The notes under the pieces were generated by a model. That model ran no database searches. It worked only from the letters and a program-made list of their open reading frames with translations, and was not told the DNA's origin. DNA of 64,000 nucleotides, taken from NCBI RefSeq assembly GCF_002563925.1, contig NZ_PDJD01000001.1:812973-876972 (forward strand), in the 5' to 3' direction. The stretch's first letter is position 1, and each line of letters starts with the position of its first letter. Below, piece after piece: positions 8,387-17,671 of the stretch. A program made the position numbers and the translations under genes. This DNA comes from Serinibacter salmoneus (GTDB lineage: Bacteria > Actinomycetota > Actinomycetes > Actinomycetales > Beutenbergiaceae).

Positions 8387-9193
8387 TCACACTGCCACGG
8401 GAGCGCTGATCGCGGGGTGATGGATATACCCGTGCACCGAGATGTCCTCAAAGGTGTAGTCGAACAGGGAGTCCGCGCGCCGTAGTTCCAGGCGGGGAAG
8501 CGGGTAGGGATCGCGCGCGAGTTGGGTGCGCACCTGCTCGAGATGATTGTCGTAGATGTGGCAGTCCCCGCCGGTCCAGATGAAGTCCCCGACCGCCAGG
8601 TCGGCCTGCTGCGCCACCATGTGGGTCAGCAGCGCATAGGAGGCGATATTGAACGGCACGCCCAGGAACATGTCGGCGCTGCGCTGGTAGAGCTGCAGCG
8701 AGAGGCGCCCGTCGGCCACGTAGAACTGGAAGAAGGCGTGGCAGGGCGCCAGCGCCATGGCATCCAGGTCGGCGACGTTCCAGGCCGAGACGAGCAGTCG
8801 GCGGGAGTCGGGGTTGCGGCGGATCTGCTCCATCACGCCCGCGAGCTGGTCGATGTGTCCGCCGTCCGGGGTGGGCCAGGAGCGCCACTGCACGCCGTAG
8901 ACGGGGCCGAGGTCGCCGTCCGCATCGGCCCACTCGTTCCAGATCCGCACCCCGTTCTCCTGCAGGTAGCGCACATTGCTGTCCCCCTGGAGGAACCAGA
9001 GCAGCTCGTGGACCACGGACTTCAGGTGCACCCGCTTGGTGGTGACCAGGGGGAAGCCCTCGGACAGGTCGAAGCGGAGTTGGGCGCCGAAGATGCTGCG
9101 GGTGCCGGTGCCCGTGCGGTCCCCCTTGGGGGTGCCCTGGGTGAGCACGCGCTCCAGGAGGTCCTCGTACGGCGGCCGGGGCTGCGACGTCAT
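8387..9193 (-). CDS. thyA: Thymidylate synthase
   Basis: This 268-residue protein is a classical folate-dependent thymidylate synthase that converts dUMP to dTMP. Visible motifs are [16 protein letters not shown], the active-site [13 protein letters not shown] with nucleophile Cys, [20 protein letters not shown], and C-terminal [10 protein letters not shown]. The ATG at 9193 ([13 protein letters not shown]) gives the usual length; the longer frame runs back into the 22-bp repeat array. TACCAT 5 nt before the ATG suggests a leaderless promoter. Confidence 0.97.
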   Translation of the reverse strand: MTSQPRPPYEDLLERVLTQGTPKGDRTGTGTRSIFGAQLRFDLSEGFPLVTTKRVHLKSVVHELLWFLQGDSNVRYLQENGVRIWNEWADADGDLGPVYGVQWRSWPTPDGGHIDQLAGVMEQIRRNPDSRRLLVSAWNVADLDAMALAPCHAFFQFYVADGRLSLQLYQRSADMFLGVPFNIASYALLTHMVAQQADLAVGDFIWTGGDCHIYDNHLEQVRTQLARDPYPLPRLELRRADSLFDYTFEDISVHGYIHHPAISAPVAV

Positions 9194-9235
9194 GCCACAT
9201 GGTAGGCGCGCGACGCCCCCTCCCCGCCACCCGTC

Positions 9236-9360
9236 CGCGAGGTTCTCCCGTCCCGTTCGCGAGGTGTTTCTGCAGGCACCACGAGGTGGTTCTGCAGGCA
9301 CCACGAGGTGTTTCTGCAGGCATCACGAGGTGGCTCTGCAGGTACTGCGAGGGCGGTTCC
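9236..9360. repeat. 22-bp tandem repeat array A (thyA/osmC divergent intergene)
   Basis: Four exact-length 22-bp units occupy 9258-9279, 9280-9301, 9302-9323 and 9324-9345, with degenerate half-units on both sides. Each begins CGCGAGG or CACGAGG and contains the palindrome CTGCAG followed by GCAC, GCAT or GTAC. The array fills the gap between two divergent genes. Confidence 0.95.
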
Positions 9361-9414
9361 CTGGTGTTCGCGGGGCCCTTTCGCCCCGCAGCACCGCGGT
9401 GTCAGGATGGCGCC

Positions 9415-9846
9415 ATGGCCGACGACGCAGCCCCCGACCCGATCCTTCTCGCCCGGTACCTGGGTGACCACAGGTGGGAGGGCCGCAACGAGCGGGGGGC
9501 GAGCGTCGCCGTCGGGCCGGAGGGGGAGGACGGCGTGTTCTCCCCGGGTGAGTTGCTCGCCATCGCGGTGGCGGCGTGCACCGGGATGAGCGCGGAGCGG
9601 CGGATCACCTCCGAACTCGGCGATGAGGTCGCGCTGTCGGTGGGCGCCACACGGCACAAGAACGCGGAGGAGAACCGGTACGAGCGGATCGCCGTCGAAC
9701 TCGTTGTGGCGGCCTCCCAGATGGACCCGGAGCGCCGGGAGCGCATGCTGCGCACGGCGCGCACCGCCGTCGACAAACTCTGCACGGTCTCGCGGTCGGT
9801 CACCGCCGGCCTCGAGGTCGACCTCACCCTGGAGGGCGAGGCGTAG
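9415..9846 (+). CDS. OsmC/Ohr-family protein
   Basis: This 143-residue cytoplasmic protein resembles OsmC-type peroxiredoxins, which reduce organic hydroperoxides. It has the N-terminal ARYLGDHRWEGRN region, the helix VFSPGELLAIAVAACTGMSAERR with the first conserved Cys, and LRTARTAVDKLCTVSRSVTAG with the second Cys near the C-terminus. Two well-placed cysteines support thiol-based activity. The ATG at 9415 is preceded by CAGGAT 6 nt upstream, which looks like a leaderless promoter. It stands between repeat arrays A and B. Confidence 0.85.
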   Translation: MADDAAPDPILLARYLGDHRWEGRNERGASVAVGPEGEDGVFSPGELLAIAVAACTGMSAERRITSELGDEVALSVGATRHKNAEENRYERIAVELVVAASQMDPERRERMLRTARTAVDKLCTVSRSVTAGLEVDLTLEGEA

Positions 9847-9852
9847 GGGCGC

Positions 9853-9908
9853 GACTGCCTCGCGGTGCCTGCAGAACCACCTCGCGGTGCCTGCAGAACT
9901 GCCTCGCG
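9853..9908. repeat. 22-bp tandem repeat array B (inverted orientation)
   Basis: Two full 22-bp units (9865-9886 and 9887-9908) and a 12-nt partial lie between the convergent osmC-like and acetyltransferase genes. They are the reverse complement of the units at 9258-9345, reading GTGCCTGCAG then AACCACCTCGCG. Confidence 0.93.
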
Positions 9909-9918
9909 AAGGGGTGGG

Positions 9919-10443
9919 TCAGGAGCCGACGACGGGGGAGCGGCGCTCCAGCAGCACCGTGTCCCGCCAGACGCCCGCCATGGGGCCGTGCGTCATCTTC
10001 CCCACGCGCTCGCGGGTGCCGATCACCCGGAACCCCGCGGACTCGTGCAGTCGGATGCTCGCGGCGTTCTCCGGGAACACCGCGGACTGCAGGGTCCAGA
10101 AACCGGCATCCTCGCTCTCCCGGACGGTGTTGCGCAGCAGTTTCCCGCCGATCCCGCGCTCCCGTGCCTCGGGCGATACGTAGATCGAGACCTCCAGCAC
10201 CCCCACGTACACCAGGCGCGTGTTGGTGGGCGAGCAGGCCACCCAGCCGAGCACCCGCCCATCGCCGTCCAGCGCCACGGTGCGCAGGATCGGCAGCTTC
10301 TCCCGATCGAACTGCGCCCAGGTGGGTGGGGTGTCGGAGAAGGTCGCGTGGCCCGTCTCGATACCGGCGGCGTAGATCGCGTACACCTGCTCCCAATGGG
10401 TCGCATTGAGCGCTGCGAGCCGGACGTCGCCTCCTTGTGCCAT
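9919..10443 (-). CDS. GNAT-family N-acetyltransferase, phosphinothricin acetyltransferase-like
   Basis: This 174-residue cytoplasmic enzyme has the GNAT fold. It shows VLGWVACSP (beta4), VLEVSIYVSPEARERGIGGKLL (beta4-alpha3 with the acetyl-CoA pyrophosphate loop RERGIGGK), NAASIRLHESAGFRVIGTRERVGK and a C-terminal DTVLLERR. The pattern matches the Pat/Bar-like group, which acetylates small amines, but the true substrate is unknown. The ATG at 10443 is preceded by CAGGAT 6 nt upstream. Confidence 0.85.
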   Translation of the reverse strand: MAQGGDVRLAALNATHWEQVYAIYAAGIETGHATFSDTPPTWAQFDREKLPILRTVALDGDGRVLGWVACSPTNTRLVYVGVLEVSIYVSPEARERGIGGKLLRNTVRESEDAGFWTLQSAVFPENAASIRLHESAGFRVIGTRERVGKMTHGPMAGVWRDTVLLERRSPVVGS

Positions 10444-10531
10444 GCCCCGATCCTGGCAGTGCGGCATGTCCCGCCTGATAGTGGGGCGTTACGGTCTCGT
10501 GACGGATCATCGGGTCCCCGAGCGGCCGAGC

Positions 10532-10574
10532 AATCGGTGAGCGGACCGTGTCACGCATCACACCGAATCGGTGA
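10532..10574. promoter_or_regulatory. Candidate operator upstream of putA
   Basis: CACCGAATCGGTG at 10561-10573 is a 6+1+6 palindrome. The nonamer AATCGGTGA occurs at 10532-10540 and again at 10566-10574. The pair lies 55-96 bp before the putA start, where an activator or repressor of proline catabolism could bind; the regulator is not in the window. Confidence 0.45.
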
Positions 10575-10627
10575 TGAACTAGGGGCGCCCGGGAGTGCCG
10601 GGTACTGGCACGTGAAGGAGGTTGGAC

Positions 10628-13600
10628 GTGGCGAAGGAGAAGACCCGGGCGCAGGTACGCGAGAGCGATGCACCGGCTGCGATGGAGCACCTGGTGGAGC
10701 CGGCACTGGCGCTGGCTCAGCAGTGGTCGAATGCCGCGAGCGCCGGCGCGAGCAAGGCGGAGAACGCGGCCTCGGACACCCTCGCCCAACTCGTGGCGGA
10801 CCCGGCCGGGCTCGATCTGGCGGTGGCGTTCGTGGACCGGGTGGCCCGCCCCGAGGACCCGGCCGTCGCCGCGCGTGAACTCGCGCACCTGCCGGCCGAG
10901 GCGGCCGCGGCGTTCCTGACGCCGAGCGACCGGGCGCTGTTCGCCGTCGGGCAGAAGGTGGCGCCCCTGGCCCCGGAGGTGGTGGTGCCGGCCGCGCGGA
11001 TGCGGCTGCGTCAGCTCGTGGGTCACCTGGTGGTGGACGCCGAGGACGCCGCGCTGACCAAGCGCCTGGCCCGCGCCCGCAGCGAGGGTTACCGGCTGAA
11101 CATCAACCTGCTCGGTGAGGCCGTGCTCGGGGAGAAGGAGGCGGCCTCCCGGGTGCAGCGCACGATCGCGCTGCTGCGCCGCGGCGACGTGGACTACGTC
11201 TCGATCAAGGTCTCCTCCCTGGTCTCGCAGATCTCCCACTGGGACTCCCCGGGCACGGTGGCCCGGGTGCTGACCCGGCTGCGCCCGCTGTACCGCGAGG
11301 CGGTGCGCCGCGGCGCCTTCGTGAACCTGGACATGGAGGAGTACCACGACCTCGACCTCACCATCGAGGTGTTCGAGGCGCTGCTCGCGGAGGAGGAGTT
11401 CGCCGACCTGGACGCGGGGATCGTGCTGCAGGCCTACCTGCCGGACGCCCCGGCGGCCCTGGAGCGGATCATCGAGATCTCCCGCCGCCGGGTCGCCGCC
11501 GGCGGCAAGCGCGTGAAGGTGCGCCTGGTCAAGGGCGCCAACCTCGCGATGGAGCGGGTGGAGGCCGAGCAGCACGACTGGCCGCAGGCCCCGCACGTCT
11601 CCAAGGCCGCGAGCGACGCCACCTACGTGCGGATGATGGAGCGCGCCCTGCAGAGCGAGGTGGCGGCCGTGCTGCGCATCGGCGTGGCCGGTCACAACCT
11701 GCCGCACCTGGCCCTGGCGCACCTGCTGGCCACCGAGCGTGGCGTGAGCGACGCCCTGGACATCGAGATGCTGCAGGGCATGGCCCCGGCGCAGTCCCGC
11801 GCGGTGCGCGAGACGATCGGGCGCACCGTGCTGCTGTACACCCCGGTGGTGGCCAAGGCGGACTTCGACGTGGCCGTCTCCTACCTGGTGCGCCGGTTGG
11901 AGGAGAACGCCTCCCCGGAGAACTACCTGCATCAGAGCCTCACGCAGGAGGGCCAGCAGGAGGCGCGCGAGCGGTTCGTCGCCTCCGTGCGCGGCGCCGC
12001 CAGCGTCACCACCACGCCCCGGCGCCGGGGCGAGCCCGCCCCGGTCCCGCCGCTGGAGGAGCCCTTCCGCAACGCGGCCGACGCCGACCCGTCCGTGGCG
12101 ATCATCCGGGAGAAGGCCACCGCCGCCATGGCCTCGCGCCCCGACCTGACGCCCACCAGCGCCCAGGCGTCCTCGCTCGAGGAGGTCGACGACGTGGTCG
12201 CGCTCGCGCAGGCCGCCGCCGAGGTCTGGGGCCAGGTCAGCGCGCCGCAGCGGGCCGCCGTGCTCGCGGACGTCGCGGACCGGCTGGAGGCCAGACGCTG
12301 GGAGATCCTCTCGGTGATGGCGCACGAGGCGGGCAAGACCGCCGGGGAGGGCGACCCGGAGGTCACCGAGGCGATCGACTTCGCCCGCTACTACGCCCGC
12401 AGCGCCCTGGCGTTGGCGGATGTGGACGCCACCTTCACCCCGGTGCCGGTCACCCTGGTCACCCCGCCGTGGAACTTCCCGGTCGCGATCTGCGCGGGCG
12501 GGCTGCTGGCCGCGCTCGCGGCGGGCTCCGCGGTGATCCTCAAGCCCTCCCCGAGCGCCACCCGGTGCGGTGAGGTGGTCGCGGACGTGATCCGGGAGGC
12601 GCTGGCCGCCGCCGGCCACGACCCCGAGACGCTGCAGGTGCTGCGGGTCCCGGAGGATGAGGTGGGCAAGCACCTGATCACGCACGACGGCGTGGACCAG
12701 GTGATCCTGACCGGCGCCATGGAGACGGCTCGCCTGTTCGCCGACTGGCGCGCCGAGCGCCCGGGCGGGCCGGCCGTGTACGCGGAGACGTCGGGGAAGA
12801 ACGCGATCATCGTGACCCCGAGCGCGGACATCGACCTGGCCGTGGCGGATGTGGTGCGCAGCGCGTTCGGGCACGCGGGGCAGAAGTGCTCCGCGGCGTC
12901 CCTGGTGATCCTGGTGGGGTCGATGGCCACCTCCCGCCGCTTCCGCAACCAGTTGCTCGACGCCGTCTCCTCCCTGCGTGTGGGGGTGCCGCAGGACCTG
13001 GGCACGGGCATGGGCCCGGTGATCGAGGCCCCCAGCGGGAAACTGGAGCGCGCGTTGACCACGCTGGAACCGGGGGAGCGGTGGGCCATCGCGCCCCAGC
13101 AGCTGCCCGCGCCGGCGGGCAGCGAGCAGTGGCAGGGGCACCTGTGGCGGCCCGGCGTGCGCTCGGGTGTGCGCCCCGGCTCCTGGTTCCACCTGACGGA
13201 GTGCTTCGGCCCGGTGCTCGGCGTGATGACCGCCGCGACCCTGACCGAGGCGATCGACATCCAGAACCAGGTCGCCTTCGGTCTCACCGGGGGCCTGCAG
13301 TCCCTGGATGCGCAGGAGATCGCGCAGTGGCTGGAGGAGGTCGAGGTGGGCAACGCCTACATCAACCGCCACATCACCGGTGCGATCGTGCAGCGGCAGT
13401 CCTTCGGCGGCTGGAAGGCCTCGGTGATGGGTCCGGGCGCCAAGGCGGGCGGCCCCGGGTACGTGGCCCAGCTCGGCACGTGGAGCGAGGACGCCGAGCG
13501 CTGGTCGCAGCGGGCGGCGCTGACCGACGACGCGATCGACCTGGCCGAGGTGCGCGCCGCGGACGCAGCCTGGGCGGCCCAGGCACTGGCGGGCAGCGAC

Positions 13601-14056
13601 CCCACGGGCCTGGCCTCGCAGGAGAACACGTTGCGCTACCGCCCCTTCCCGGCGATCACGGTGCGCGCCGCGGCGGGGTCCTCGCGCTGGGACCTGCGCC
13701 GGGCGCTGGCGGCGGCCGAGACGGTCGGGGTGCAGCGGGTCGTGGTGAGCGTGGACCCGAGTCTGCCGGTCACCGCCGAACCGGCCGATTCACCGGCCTG
13801 CGTGGTGAGTTGGCGCACCGAGACCGAGGAGGACTTCGCCGCCCGGGTGGCGCAGGGCACCAGCACCGAGCGGATCCGGTGGATCGGCGCCCGGGGTGAG
13901 TCCGCGCCGTCGGGCACCTGGAGCGCCGCGGTGCAGGCCGAGGTGACCCTCATCGATGCGCCGGTGTTCACCGACCCCGAGTTGGAGCTGCGCACGGTGA
14001 CCCGGGAGCAGGCGATCTCCCGCACCAAGCACCGCTACGGGCACCTGCACGCCTGA
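10628..14056 (+). CDS. putA: Bifunctional proline dehydrogenase / L-glutamate gamma-semialdehyde dehydrogenase
   Basis: This 1142-residue enzyme oxidises proline to glutamate. The FAD-dependent proline dehydrogenase half spans about residues 80-430 (KVRLVKGANLAMERVEAEQHDWPQ, GVAGHNLPHLALAHLLA, LLYTPVVAKADFDVAVSYLVRRLEEN). The ALDH half spans about 480-960 (TPPWNFPVAICAGG, AETSGKNAIIV with the general base, GHAGQKCSAASLVIL with catalytic Cys). There is no N-terminal ribbon-helix-helix domain, so it should not self-regulate as E. coli PutA does. AAGGAGG at 10615-10621 places the start at GTG 10628 rather than the TTG at 10622. Confidence 0.93.
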   Translation: MAKEKTRAQVRESDAPAAMEHLVEPALALAQQWSNAASAGASKAENAASDTLAQLVADPAGLDLAVAFVDRVARPEDPAVAARELAHLPAEAAAAFLTPSDRALFAVGQKVAPLAPEVVVPAARMRLRQLVGHLVVDAEDAALTKRLARARSEGYRLNINLLGEAVLGEKEAASRVQRTIALLRRGDVDYVSIKVSSLVSQISHWDSPGTVARVLTRLRPLYREAVRRGAFVNLDMEEYHDLDLTIEVFEALLAEEEFADLDAGIVLQAYLPDAPAALERIIEISRRRVAAGGKRVKVRLVKGANLAMERVEAEQHDWPQAPHVSKAASDATYVRMMERALQSEVAAVLRIGVAGHNLPHLALAHLLATERGVSDALDIEMLQGMAPAQSRAVRETIGRTVLLYTPVVAKADFDVAVSYLVRRLEENASPENYLHQSLTQEGQQEARERFVASVRGAASVTTTPRRRGEPAPVPPLEEPFRNAADADPSVAIIREKATAAMASRPDLTPTSAQASSLEEVDDVVALAQAAAEVWGQVSAPQRAAVLADVADRLEARRWEILSVMAHEAGKTAGEGDPEVTEAIDFARYYARSALALADVDATFTPVPVTLVTPPWNFPVAICAGGLLAALAAGSAVILKPSPSATRCGEVVADVIREALAAAGHDPETLQVLRVPEDEVGKHLITHDGVDQVILTGAMETARLFADWRAERPGGPAVYAETSGKNAIIVTPSADIDLAVADVVRSAFGHAGQKCSAASLVILVGSMATSRRFRNQLLDAVSSLRVGVPQDLGTGMGPVIEAPSGKLERALTTLEPGERWAIAPQQLPAPAGSEQWQGHLWRPGVRSGVRPGSWFHLTECFGPVLGVMTAATLTEAIDIQNQVAFGLTGGLQSLDAQEIAQWLEEVEVGNAYINRHITGAIVQRQSFGGWKASVMGPGAKAGGPGYVAQLGTWSEDAERWSQRAALTDDAIDLAEVRAADAAWAAQALAGSDPTGLASQENTLRYRPFPAITVRAAAGSSRWDLRRALAAAETVGVQRVVVSVDPSLPVTAEPADSPACVVSWRTETEEDFAARVAQGTSTERIRWIGARGESAPSGTWSAAVQAEVTLIDAPVFTDPELELRTVTREQAISRTKHRYGHLHA

Positions 14057-14087
14057 GCGCGCTTGCCTGACATCCGCGAGTCCGTGC

Positions 14088-14130
14088 CGCCCGCGCCGAG
14101 ACCGTGGCCCGGGCGCACGTGCTCGCGTCG
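14088..14130. repeat. Intergenic GCCGAGACCGTG-family copy
   Basis: The putA-to-phosphodiesterase gap contains GCGCCGAGACCGTG, preceded by the related GCGAGTCCGTGCC. It is the same motif that forms the hairpin at 2241-2273 and the arms at 55814-55888. No perfect stem is formed here. Confidence 0.5.
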
Positions 14131-14175
14131 GCCGCCACGTCCTCGGGGTTGCGGGGTGCCCGCCTTCACGGGGGG

Positions 14176-14937
14176 TCAGGGGTGGTCCGTGCAGTACCCG
14201 TCGACGCCGGCCGCGAGCACCCGCTCGCGGTCGGCGTCGGCGTTGACGGTGTAGGTCCACACGGTCAGCGAGGCCGTGTGGGCTGCCGCTACCAGTTCGG
14301 GCGTCACGGTGTCGTGGCGCAGTACCAGCATCGAGACCCCCGCCTCGGTCAACTCCGGGAGATCCTCCTCCTGCGGTGCCGCCTCCGTGATCAACCCGAT
14401 CGGCACCGACCAGGGTGCGAGCAGGTCGAGCGCAGCCGTCAGCACGATCGGGTCGAAGGAGGTCACCGCCACCCGGGCCGACTCCAGCAGGGGGCGCCAG
14501 ACCGCGTTGCATCGCCAGGCCTCGGCCACCGCGGCGACGACGTCGCGCGCCTCGTGCACGATGGGCGTCTTGATCTCCAGGTCCACCGCGAGGCCCGCCG
14601 CCGCGACCTCGTCCAGGTGCGGGACCCGCTGCACCGGCCCGGTCCCGCCCGAGGCGTCCAGCGCCCGCAGGGTCTCCCAGGTGGCGCGCTCGGCGAGCGT
14701 GCCGGGTTCCCAGCCACGTGCCAGGGCGTCGGTGGTGCGGTCAGGGGTGTCGTCGTGCAGCAGGAACGGCACGCCGTCGGCGGAGAGCTGGACGTCGGTC
14801 TCGATCGCGTCCGCCCCGGCCCGGGCCGCGGCCCCGAAAGCGGCGGCCGTGTTCTCCGGATGTGCGGCGGGTGCGCCGCGATGGGCGATGACCAGGGGGC
14901 GTCCCGGGCCGGGGACGAGCGGGAAGGCGGTGGACAT
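14176..14937 (-). CDS. Glycerophosphodiester phosphodiesterase
   Basis: This 253-residue TIM-barrel enzyme cleaves glycerophosphodiesters to glycerol-3-phosphate and an alcohol. The N-terminal [19 protein letters not shown] carries the catalytic HRG and the PEN metal-binding motif, followed by [29 protein letters not shown] with metal-binding Glu/Asp and the second catalytic His. The C-terminal [30 protein letters not shown] is typical. There is no signal peptide, so it is probably cytoplasmic. TACCGT ends 6 nt before the ATG, indicating a leaderless message. Confidence 0.92.
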   Translation of the reverse strand: MSTAFPLVPGPGRPLVIAHRGAPAAHPENTAAAFGAAARAGADAIETDVQLSADGVPFLLHDDTPDRTTDALARGWEPGTLAERATWETLRALDASGGTGPVQRVPHLDEVAAAGLAVDLEIKTPIVHEARDVVAAVAEAWRCNAVWRPLLESARVAVTSFDPIVLTAALDLLAPWSVPIGLITEAAPQEEDLPELTEAGVSMLVLRHDTVTPELVAAAHTASLTVWTYTVNADADRERVLAAGVDGYCTDHP

Positions 14938-14988
14938 GAGGCCACGGTAGGCGCCGCGGGCGCTGGAGGCGCGACGGCGCAGGTCGGC

Positions 14989-15003
14989 TAGCCTTGCCGG
15001 GTG
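14989..15003 (+). promoter_or_regulatory. Leaderless promoter -10 of pdtaS
   Basis: TAGCCT at 14989-14994 is followed by six bases and then the GTG at 15001. The TANNNT-N6-start spacing recurs at many genes in this window and supports GTG 15001 over ATG 15010 as the start. Confidence 0.6.
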
Positions 15004-16491
15004 CCGACCATGAGTGACCTGATCTCCCGCCACGGCTCGCTGTCGGCTCGGGAGGCCGATTGGTTGCACCTCCTCGTGGGGGACTGGCAGGTGATCTCCG
15101 ACCTCGCGTTCGCCGACCTGGTGCTGTGGCTCCCGGACGGCAACGGGGGCTTCGTGGCGGTGGCGCACTGCCGCCCCTCCACCGGTGGCACGGTCTACTA
15201 CGACGACGTGGTGGGCCACCCCGCGCCCCAGGGGCAGGCCGCCGCGTTCGCCGAGGCGCTCGCCGGTGGCGAGATCCGCCGCACCCGGATCCCGCGATGG
15301 ACCGGCACGATCGCTATTCGCGAGGAGGCGATCCCGGTCACGCTGGAGGGTCGGGCGATCGCGGTGATGAGCCGGGAGACGAACCTGGGGGAGTCGCGCA
15401 CCCCGGGCCGGCTGGAGATCAACTACATCGAGGCGGCCGACGAGCTGTGCGCCATGATCGCCGCGGGCGACTTCCCCTCCACCAACACCGCCACCGGCAG
15501 GCTGCGCGGCGCGCCGCGTGTGGGTGACGGGCTCGCGCGGCTGAACGCCGAGGGGGAGGTCATCTACTGCAGCCCCAACGGCCTGTCCTGCTTCCATCGA
15601 CTCGGGGTGATCGGTGACCTCGTGGGGCGTTCCCTCGCGGAGGTCATCGCCGAGCAGGTGGAGGACGCCGAGAGCGTGGACGAGTCCCTGCCGCTGGTGG
15701 CTATGGGGCGCGCGGCGTGGCGCACGGATGTGGAGGCGCACGGCGTGTGCCTGTCGTTGCGGGCGATCCCGGTGACCGCGGGCAAGGAGCGGCTCGGCGC
15801 GGTGCTGCTGTGCCGCGATGTCTCCGAGCTGCGCCGCCGCGAGCAGGAGCTAATCACCAAGGACGCCACCATCCGGGAGATCCATCACCGGGTGAAGAAC
15901 AACCTGCAGACCGTGGCCGCGCTGCTGCGCCTGCAGTCCCGGCGGGTGCAGTCCACCGACGCACGCAACGCGCTGGATGAGGCGATGCGGCGGGTGGCGA
16001 CGATCGCCACCGTGCACGAGGCCCTGTCGCAGACCATCGACGAGGTGGTCGACTTCGATGCGGTATTCGGGCGCACCCTGCGGCTCGCGGTGGATGTGGC
16101 CGCGGCCGAGGCGCCCGTGAGGCTGGCGCGGGAGGGATCCTTCGGCAAGGTCGCGGCCACGGAGGCGACGGCGCTGGCGGTGGTGCTGACCGAACTGGTC
16201 TCCAACGCGGTGGAGCACGGGCTGGCGGGTACCGGCGGCACGGTCACGGTGCGCGCGGGCCGCGCCGGGCGCACGCTGACGGTCGAGGTGATCGACGACG
16301 GCCGCGGCATCGACCTGACCGCGAAGCCCTCCGGGACCGGACTGGGGATGCAGATCGTGCGCACGATGGTGGCCGGGGAGCTGCACGGCACGCTGGAGTG
16401 GGAGCGCCGGGAGGAGGGCGGCACGGCCGTCACCATCCAGGCCCGCCTCGGCTTCGCCCAGCCCAGCGACGGGGAGCCGGACAGTTTCTGA
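15001..16491 (+). CDS. pdtaS: PdtaS-type sensor histidine kinase
   Basis: This 496-residue soluble kinase has an N-terminal GAF-like H_kinase_N domain ([44 protein letters not shown]) and a PAS domain about residues 175-285. A HisKA_2 dimerisation helix carries phospho-acceptor His near 295 ([24 protein letters not shown]), followed by a HATPase_c domain ([28 protein letters not shown]). The domain order matches mycobacterial PdtaS, whose partner PdtaR is an ANTAR antiterminator. No pdtaR lies beside it, as is usual for this orphan kinase. Transmembrane segments are absent. Confidence 0.92.
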   Translation: MPTMSDLISRHGSLSAREADWLHLLVGDWQVISDLAFADLVLWLPDGNGGFVAVAHCRPSTGGTVYYDDVVGHPAPQGQAAAFAEALAGGEIRRTRIPRWTGTIAIREEAIPVTLEGRAIAVMSRETNLGESRTPGRLEINYIEAADELCAMIAAGDFPSTNTATGRLRGAPRVGDGLARLNAEGEVIYCSPNGLSCFHRLGVIGDLVGRSLAEVIAEQVEDAESVDESLPLVAMGRAAWRTDVEAHGVCLSLRAIPVTAGKERLGAVLLCRDVSELRRREQELITKDATIREIHHRVKNNLQTVAALLRLQSRRVQSTDARNALDEAMRRVATIATVHEALSQTIDEVVDFDAVFGRTLRLAVDVAAAEAPVRLAREGSFGKVAATEATALAVVLTELVSNAVEHGLAGTGGTVTVRAGRAGRTLTVEVIDDGRGIDLTAKPSGTGLGMQIVRTMVAGELHGTLEWERREEGGTAVTIQARLGFAQPSDGEPDSF

Positions 16492-16523
16492 CGCGGTGCC
16501 CCGGATTCAGCTGAGGGCATGCG

Positions 16524-16552
16524 TTGACCGCTCTCGGTGTGCGGTCTAGGTT
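16524..16552 (+). promoter_or_regulatory. SigA-like promoter for the lipoprotein gene
   Basis: TTGACC at 16524-16529, a 17-bp spacer and TAGGTT at 16547-16552 match a -35/-10 pair. It lies about 75 bp before the GTG at 16628, which has its own AAGGGGGAATC ribosome-binding region. Confidence 0.6.
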
Positions 16553-16627
16553 CGGCCTCATAGGGGCGCTCGGAACTGCGATCACGCGCAATGAGGCGGG
16601 TGACGCAGCCATTCGCAAGGGGGAATC

Positions 16628-17137
16628 GTGGACGTATCGTCTGCGCCTGCTCGACGCGGTAGCAGGGCCAGGTGGGGCGCGGCGACGGCAGCCTCGCTCG
16701 CCCTCGTCCTGGCCGGGTGCACGCCACCCGGCACGCACTCGGTGGCACTCGAGCCGGGCGAGGTGCTGCGCGTGGAGCTCTACTTCTACGAGCCGGCCTC
16801 CGTGCCCGGCGAGGTGAATCGCACGACCATCACGGATCCCGCCATGGTCGAGGAGCTCGTGGAAGCCTTCACGGACGTCCCGGCCGGGACCCTGGCCTCG
16901 CGTGGCGAGGACCTCCAGGCCGCGCGGGTCACCGGGCTGCGCTACCACCTGGTCGACGGATCCACGCGGGAACTCACGCAGTACTTCCTCCAGCCGCGCG
17001 ACGTGGTGATCGCCTGGCCGGACGCACCGGCGCAGCACACCACCTGGGGCGTGCCGCTGGAGGACTACTTCGCCGACCTCGGGGACAGCGACGAGGTCGA
17101 CTCCTCGCTGCGTCCGGCCTCCTCACTCGAGGAGTGA
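16628..17137 (+). CDS. Predicted lipoprotein of unknown function
   Basis: This 169-residue protein has an Arg-rich n-region, a hydrophobic h-region and the lipobox LVLAGC, placing Cys31 as the lipidated residue on the outer face of the membrane. The mature part (VALEPGEVLRVELYFYEPASVPGEVNRTTITDP) shows no recognised domain. It is preceded by a clear promoter and GGGGG ribosome-binding site. Its stop codon overlaps a small inverted repeat, and a strong terminator follows. Confidence 0.8.
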   Translation: MDVSSAPARRGSRARWGAATAASLALVLAGCTPPGTHSVALEPGEVLRVELYFYEPASVPGEVNRTTITDPAMVEELVEAFTDVPAGTLASRGEDLQAARVTGLRYHLVDGSTRELTQYFLQPRDVVIAWPDAPAQHTTWGVPLEDYFADLGDSDEVDSSLRPASSLEE

Positions 17138-17155
17138 GGGCGGGGCAACGAACGC

Positions 17156-17194
17156 GAGACGGGCGGGTCGGATTCTCTCCGACCCGCCCGTCTC
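17156..17194. terminator. Bidirectional intrinsic terminator
   Basis: GAGACGGGCGGGTCGGA (17156-17172), loop TTCTC, and the exact reverse complement at 17178-17194 form a 17-bp perfect stem between the convergent lipoprotein and whiB1 genes. A U-tract is lacking, as is common in high-GC actinobacteria. Confidence 0.85.
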
Positions 17195-17225
17195 GGCGGT
17201 TCCTGGGTGTCGCTGGGCGCGGCGC

Positions 17226-17474
17226 TCAGCCGGCGCGGCGGGCCCGGGCGGTGCGGCGCTTGAGGGCGCGGCGCTCGTCCTCGGACAGGCCGCCCCACAC
17301 ACCGGAGTCCTGACCGGTCTCCAGCGCCCACTTCAGGCACTGGTCGCTCACGGTGCAGCGCTGGCACACGGCCTTGGCCTCGTCGATCTGGGCGAGGGCG
17401 GGGCCGGTGTTGCCGATCGGGAAGAACAGCTCGGGGTCCTCCGTGAGGCACGCTGCTTCGTGACGCCAGTCCAT
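17226..17474 (-). CDS. whiB1: WhiB1-type iron-sulfur transcription factor
   Basis: This 82-residue protein matches mycobacterial WhiB1 almost residue for residue in its motifs. MDWRHEAACL provides the first Cys, VCQRCTVSDQC gives the CX2CX5C set that completes the [4Fe-4S] ligands, and GQDSGVWGGLSEDERRALKRR is the beta-turn that contacts the sigma factor plus a basic DNA-binding tail. WhiB1 is an essential nitric-oxide-sensitive regulator in mycobacteria. ATG 17474 is chosen by homology; the upstream in-frame extension is Pro/Ser-rich with no family counterpart. Confidence 0.96.
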   Translation of the reverse strand: MDWRHEAACLTEDPELFFPIGNTGPALAQIDEAKAVCQRCTVSDQCLKWALETGQDSGVWGGLSEDERRALKRRTARARRAG

Positions 17475-17671
17475 CGTGAATCTCCTTGCGGGACAGGGGT
17501 GCCCCCAGGGCGTGCTGATGGACGCGTGAGCGGAGGGGAGCACCCATGTGGTATCGGGGCTGGAACAAGCGTCACACGGACTGCAAAGTTGCACAAGAGG
17601 TGACGGGGAGGTTTCCGGCAGGTCACGCTGAGTCGTGCGTCACATTGCGCGGGGAGACATAAGGTGGGATC

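Noticed and set aside
9258-9345. 22-bp array read as a repeat peptide (for example VLQAPRG or [10 protein letters not shown])
   Set aside because: Period 22 is not a multiple of 3, so no frame gives a constant peptide, and the frames have no start context or conservation.
9824-13372. An 1182-codon open frame on the minus strand
   Set aside because: It lies opposite putA, whose motifs are unambiguous, and reads through the GNAT gene out of frame; it is a shadow frame.
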